From positions 1 to 53,330 of the IMG/VR virus record IMGVR_UViG_3300022685_000036: 53,330 nucleotides of DNA. One strand, given 5' to 3'. Origin of the DNA: a virus. Each line of letters begins with the position of its first letter. The first letter of the stretch is position 1. The notes beneath the pieces are model-generated. The model searched no databases and was not told the DNA's origin. It saw only the letters and a list, made by a program, of their open reading frames with translations. Of the stretch, positions 51,999 to 53,330 are shown piece by piece. The translations under genes were made by a program, and so were the position numbers.

Positions 51999-52658
51999 CT
52001 AGAACTCCACCACGCAGTCAGTTTGAAATACAGTCGGCAGGGGCGCCAGTTCGGCCTCAATTGCATCGACCGAAAGCTGGCTGAAACCGTTGTAGAGAGT
52101 GCCTGTATAAACAGCAGCGAACATTATCTTCCCGGAAGCCGGGTCATGATCGGCTCCCATGTTGTGGCCCAGTTCGTGCGGTACGGTTGGTGGCCCGTAC
52201 ATTGTCGTGTCTCGCATGCTAGACACACTGTAGCTGTACTTGGGGTTGCAGACTGTCCCTAAGTATGCAATGCCCCGGACACTACTATCGTAGAGCCTGT
52301 TTGTGAACAGCGTTGACATGCCCGGGGCGAGGTCTGGATTGGAAAGGTACCCTGCGGTATACCACAGGTAGTCCCGGAACGCGGAAAGGTGCGACGACCC
52401 CGAAGAATCCGCGGCGTTCACCTGCGCGTACCGCACGTCACGGACCGCCACGAAGATTCGGAAGGCGTCCCAGTACGGCAGGACGATGCGGGACCAGTAG
52501 ACCTTGAGCGCCAGCGCCTCGGGGTCCTCCCCGCGCGCTTCGGCGTAGGACTTGAAAGTGTCCTCGTACCAAATATCCAACGACACCATGCGCGGGGGTG
52601 TCTGGGCGACGGCTCCGACGGACGCCAGCAGCAAGATGCAAACGAGAATGAGTCTCAT
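51999..52658 (-). CDS. Exported metzincin zinc protease (reprolysin/M12-like)
   Basis: The start MRLILVCILLLASVGAVAQT gives a signal peptide (cut near AVA-Q). The 219-residue protein carries the metzincin motif VPHELGHNMGADHD (H161, E162, H165, H171, D172). It also has the upstream strand RGIAYLGTVCNPKYSYSV seen in adamalysin/reprolysin proteases, and a possible Met-turn, SGKIMFAA. All zinc ligands and the catalytic Glu are present, so it should be active outside the cytoplasm. Such proteases are known from bacterial and animal secretions; a phage late-gene copy is unusual. It may cut surface proteins during release or entry. Substrate unknown. Confidence 0.82.
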   Translation of the reverse strand: MRLILVCILLLASVGAVAQTPPRMVSLDIWYEDTFKSYAEARGEDPEALALKVYWSRIVLPYWDAFRIFVAVRDVRYAQVNAADSSGSSHLSAFRDYLWYTAGYLSNPDLAPGMSTLFTNRLYDSSVRGIAYLGTVCNPKYSYSVSSMRDTTMYGPPTVPHELGHNMGADHDPASGKIMFAAVYTGTLYNGFSQLSVDAIEAELAPLPTVFQTDCVVEF

Positions 52659-53062
52659 GGGCACACCTCGTAAATGGTCGTCCCGGACGGGGCCTCAACG
52701 GACACAGGTCGAATGATGTCTGGGGTGCACTGAGCAGCTTCATCCTCGATGATGGCCGTCAGCTCAGTGGGGGCCGGGACCGGTGGCAGCGGCGGGACGA
52801 TGCCGGCAGCCACGTACCGGGCATGGCGGTCCATCACCTGCTGGCACGTCAGGTTAAATACGATGGTCGAGCCATCGCTGAAATTCGCGACGATGACGAC
52901 ATCGACGGGCACCTCGATACCCAGGAGGAACTGGCAGGTCAGCGCCGCTTCGGCAATCTGCTCCGGGACAGTTTCCGCGCTGGAGGGTGGCGTGGGGGTG
53001 ATCTGTGCGCTGGCGACGAACGACGCCGCGGCAGCAATCAGGGTGGCGATGACTCGGTTCAT
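52655..53062 (-). CDS. Exported protein, unknown
   Basis: The 135-residue protein begins MNRVIATLIAAAASFVASAQ, a signal peptide with a likely cut after ASA. The mature part has a beta region (PVDVVIVANFSDGSTIVFNL), a Pro-rich linker and three Cys. It overlaps the metzincin start by 4 bp. It could be an inhibitor, propeptide-like chaperone or partner of the protease, as is common for secreted protease pairs; this is inferred only from position. Confidence 0.68.
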   Translation of the reverse strand: MNRVIATLIAAAASFVASAQITPTPPSSAETVPEQIAEAALTCQFLLGIEVPVDVVIVANFSDGSTIVFNLTCQQVMDRHARYVAAGIVPPLPPVPAPTELTAIIEDEAAQCTPDIIRPVSVEAPSGTTIYEVCP

Positions 53063-53071
53063 GTTCAGCCT

Positions 53072-53330
53072 TTACGTGAAGTTGAAGTGTCGGCAAAAGG
53101 CTTCCATACCATCGAGAATGTCTTCTCCCTGCGGGACGATTTCGCCTGAAAGTGCAACGAACCCGGATTCTGCCGTACACTCGAATAGTAGCGGAGGTAC
53201 TCCAAGCTCCCAGTAGATGTGGTTGCGCAGTACACCGCCAGCGTCGGATGAGAACGACGCCGCGTCATCGTAGACCCAGTTGCCCCATCCGTTGCTGTCC
53301 ATAGCGGCTTTGACCGCGGTGCGCATGGCA
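53072..53330 (-). CDS. C-terminal part of a probable M14-like carboxypeptidase, cut by the edge
   Basis: The frame is open to the window edge, so the true start is probably outside; an internal ATG lies at 53326. The end, HIYWELGVPPLLFECTAESG then FVALSGEIVPQGEDILDGME, resembles the C-terminus of M14 zinc carboxypeptidases (the FEL-x-D-TG-x-x-GF-L then IIPTAxE pattern), with the Glu of LLFEC in the catalytic position. The zinc ligands would lie upstream, outside the window. Alternative: an unrelated tail or host-range protein. Confidence 0.4.
   Translation of the reverse strand, partial: AMRTAVKAAMDSNGWGNWVYDDAASFSSDAGGVLRNHIYWELGVPPLLFECTAESGFVALSGEIVPQGEDILDGMEAFCRHFNFT

Noticed and set aside
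1-53330. Window as a complete circular genome
   Set aside because: The cut left-edge gene, joined to the right end, meets a stop after about two dozen codons in a non-matching frame, and the right-edge frame is in another phase. Direct circular joining is not supported, so sequence is missing.
1-53330. tRNA genes, integrase, CI-type repressor or attachment sites
   Set aside because: Looked for by eye and not found; with no tools small tRNAs could be missed, but nothing supports them.

Overview
The window is most of the genome of a tailed double-stranded DNA phage (Caudoviricetes, siphovirus-like) of a Gram-negative, fairly GC-rich bacterial host. The evidence is a HK97-type head module (terminase, protease, capsid, portal), a long-tail module with a tape measure protein, a lambda-type frameshifted tail chaperone, an NlpC-like protein and a J-like tip protein, plus an endolysin/holin cassette, a lipobox protein and several Sec-type signal peptides. 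No host genes, integrase, CI-like repressor, tRNA, rRNA or CRISPR array was seen, so a lytic lifestyle is the simplest reading. Genes at both window edges are cut, and the two cut genes do not join in frame, so sequence is missing beyond the edges.

Layout. Positions 13212 down to 1 are transcribed leftward. First comes a replication group: a 233-residue unknown protein, an HNH nuclease, an archaeo-eukaryotic-type primase and an SF3-like helicase. A non-coding gap of about 570 bp with repeats follows. Then a sigma70 promoter with a palindrome in its spacer reads into small and large terminase, protease, capsid, portal and collagen-like tail fibres. From 53330 down to 36499 the leftward direction continues: secreted peptidase-like proteins (including a metzincin), holin, endolysin, head-tail connector, a beta-helix tailspike, head closure, tail completion, major tail protein, a secreted inserted protein, tail chaperone with -1 frameshift, tape measure, tip proteins and two related small fibre proteins.

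Positions 13430 to 36479 are transcribed rightward and hold early and middle genes: many small unknown proteins, a papain-like protein, nucleotide and flavin enzymes (FAD-binding protein, ThyX, HAD phosphatase, DUF1599-like protein, MazG-like protein), a proofreading exonuclease, nucleases, a SNF2 helicase, a YqaJ-type exonuclease, a lipoprotein and zinc-finger proteins.

Main points of interest. (1) The replicative DNA polymerase is a bacterial Pol III alpha (DnaE) cut into two separate genes about 6 kb apart and in reversed order. The break lies in the palm, between the Gly-Ser motif and the catalytic aspartates. The C-terminal half also carries an intein with an HNH endonuclease. (2) Eight nearly identical promoters (TTGNNT, 17-bp spacer, GATAAT) are spread through the early region; seven start transcripts with a short 5' stem-loop. 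A second stem-loop family (CGCCAAGGACGGCG) marks promoterless gene junctions, and both families feed into a common AACTGGAGACTGA ribosome-binding site. (3) The late region carries a block of exported proteins including a reprolysin-like zinc protease and a possible M14 carboxypeptidase. (4) ThyX has an RTR in place of the RHR signature and is translationally coupled to a flavoprotein.
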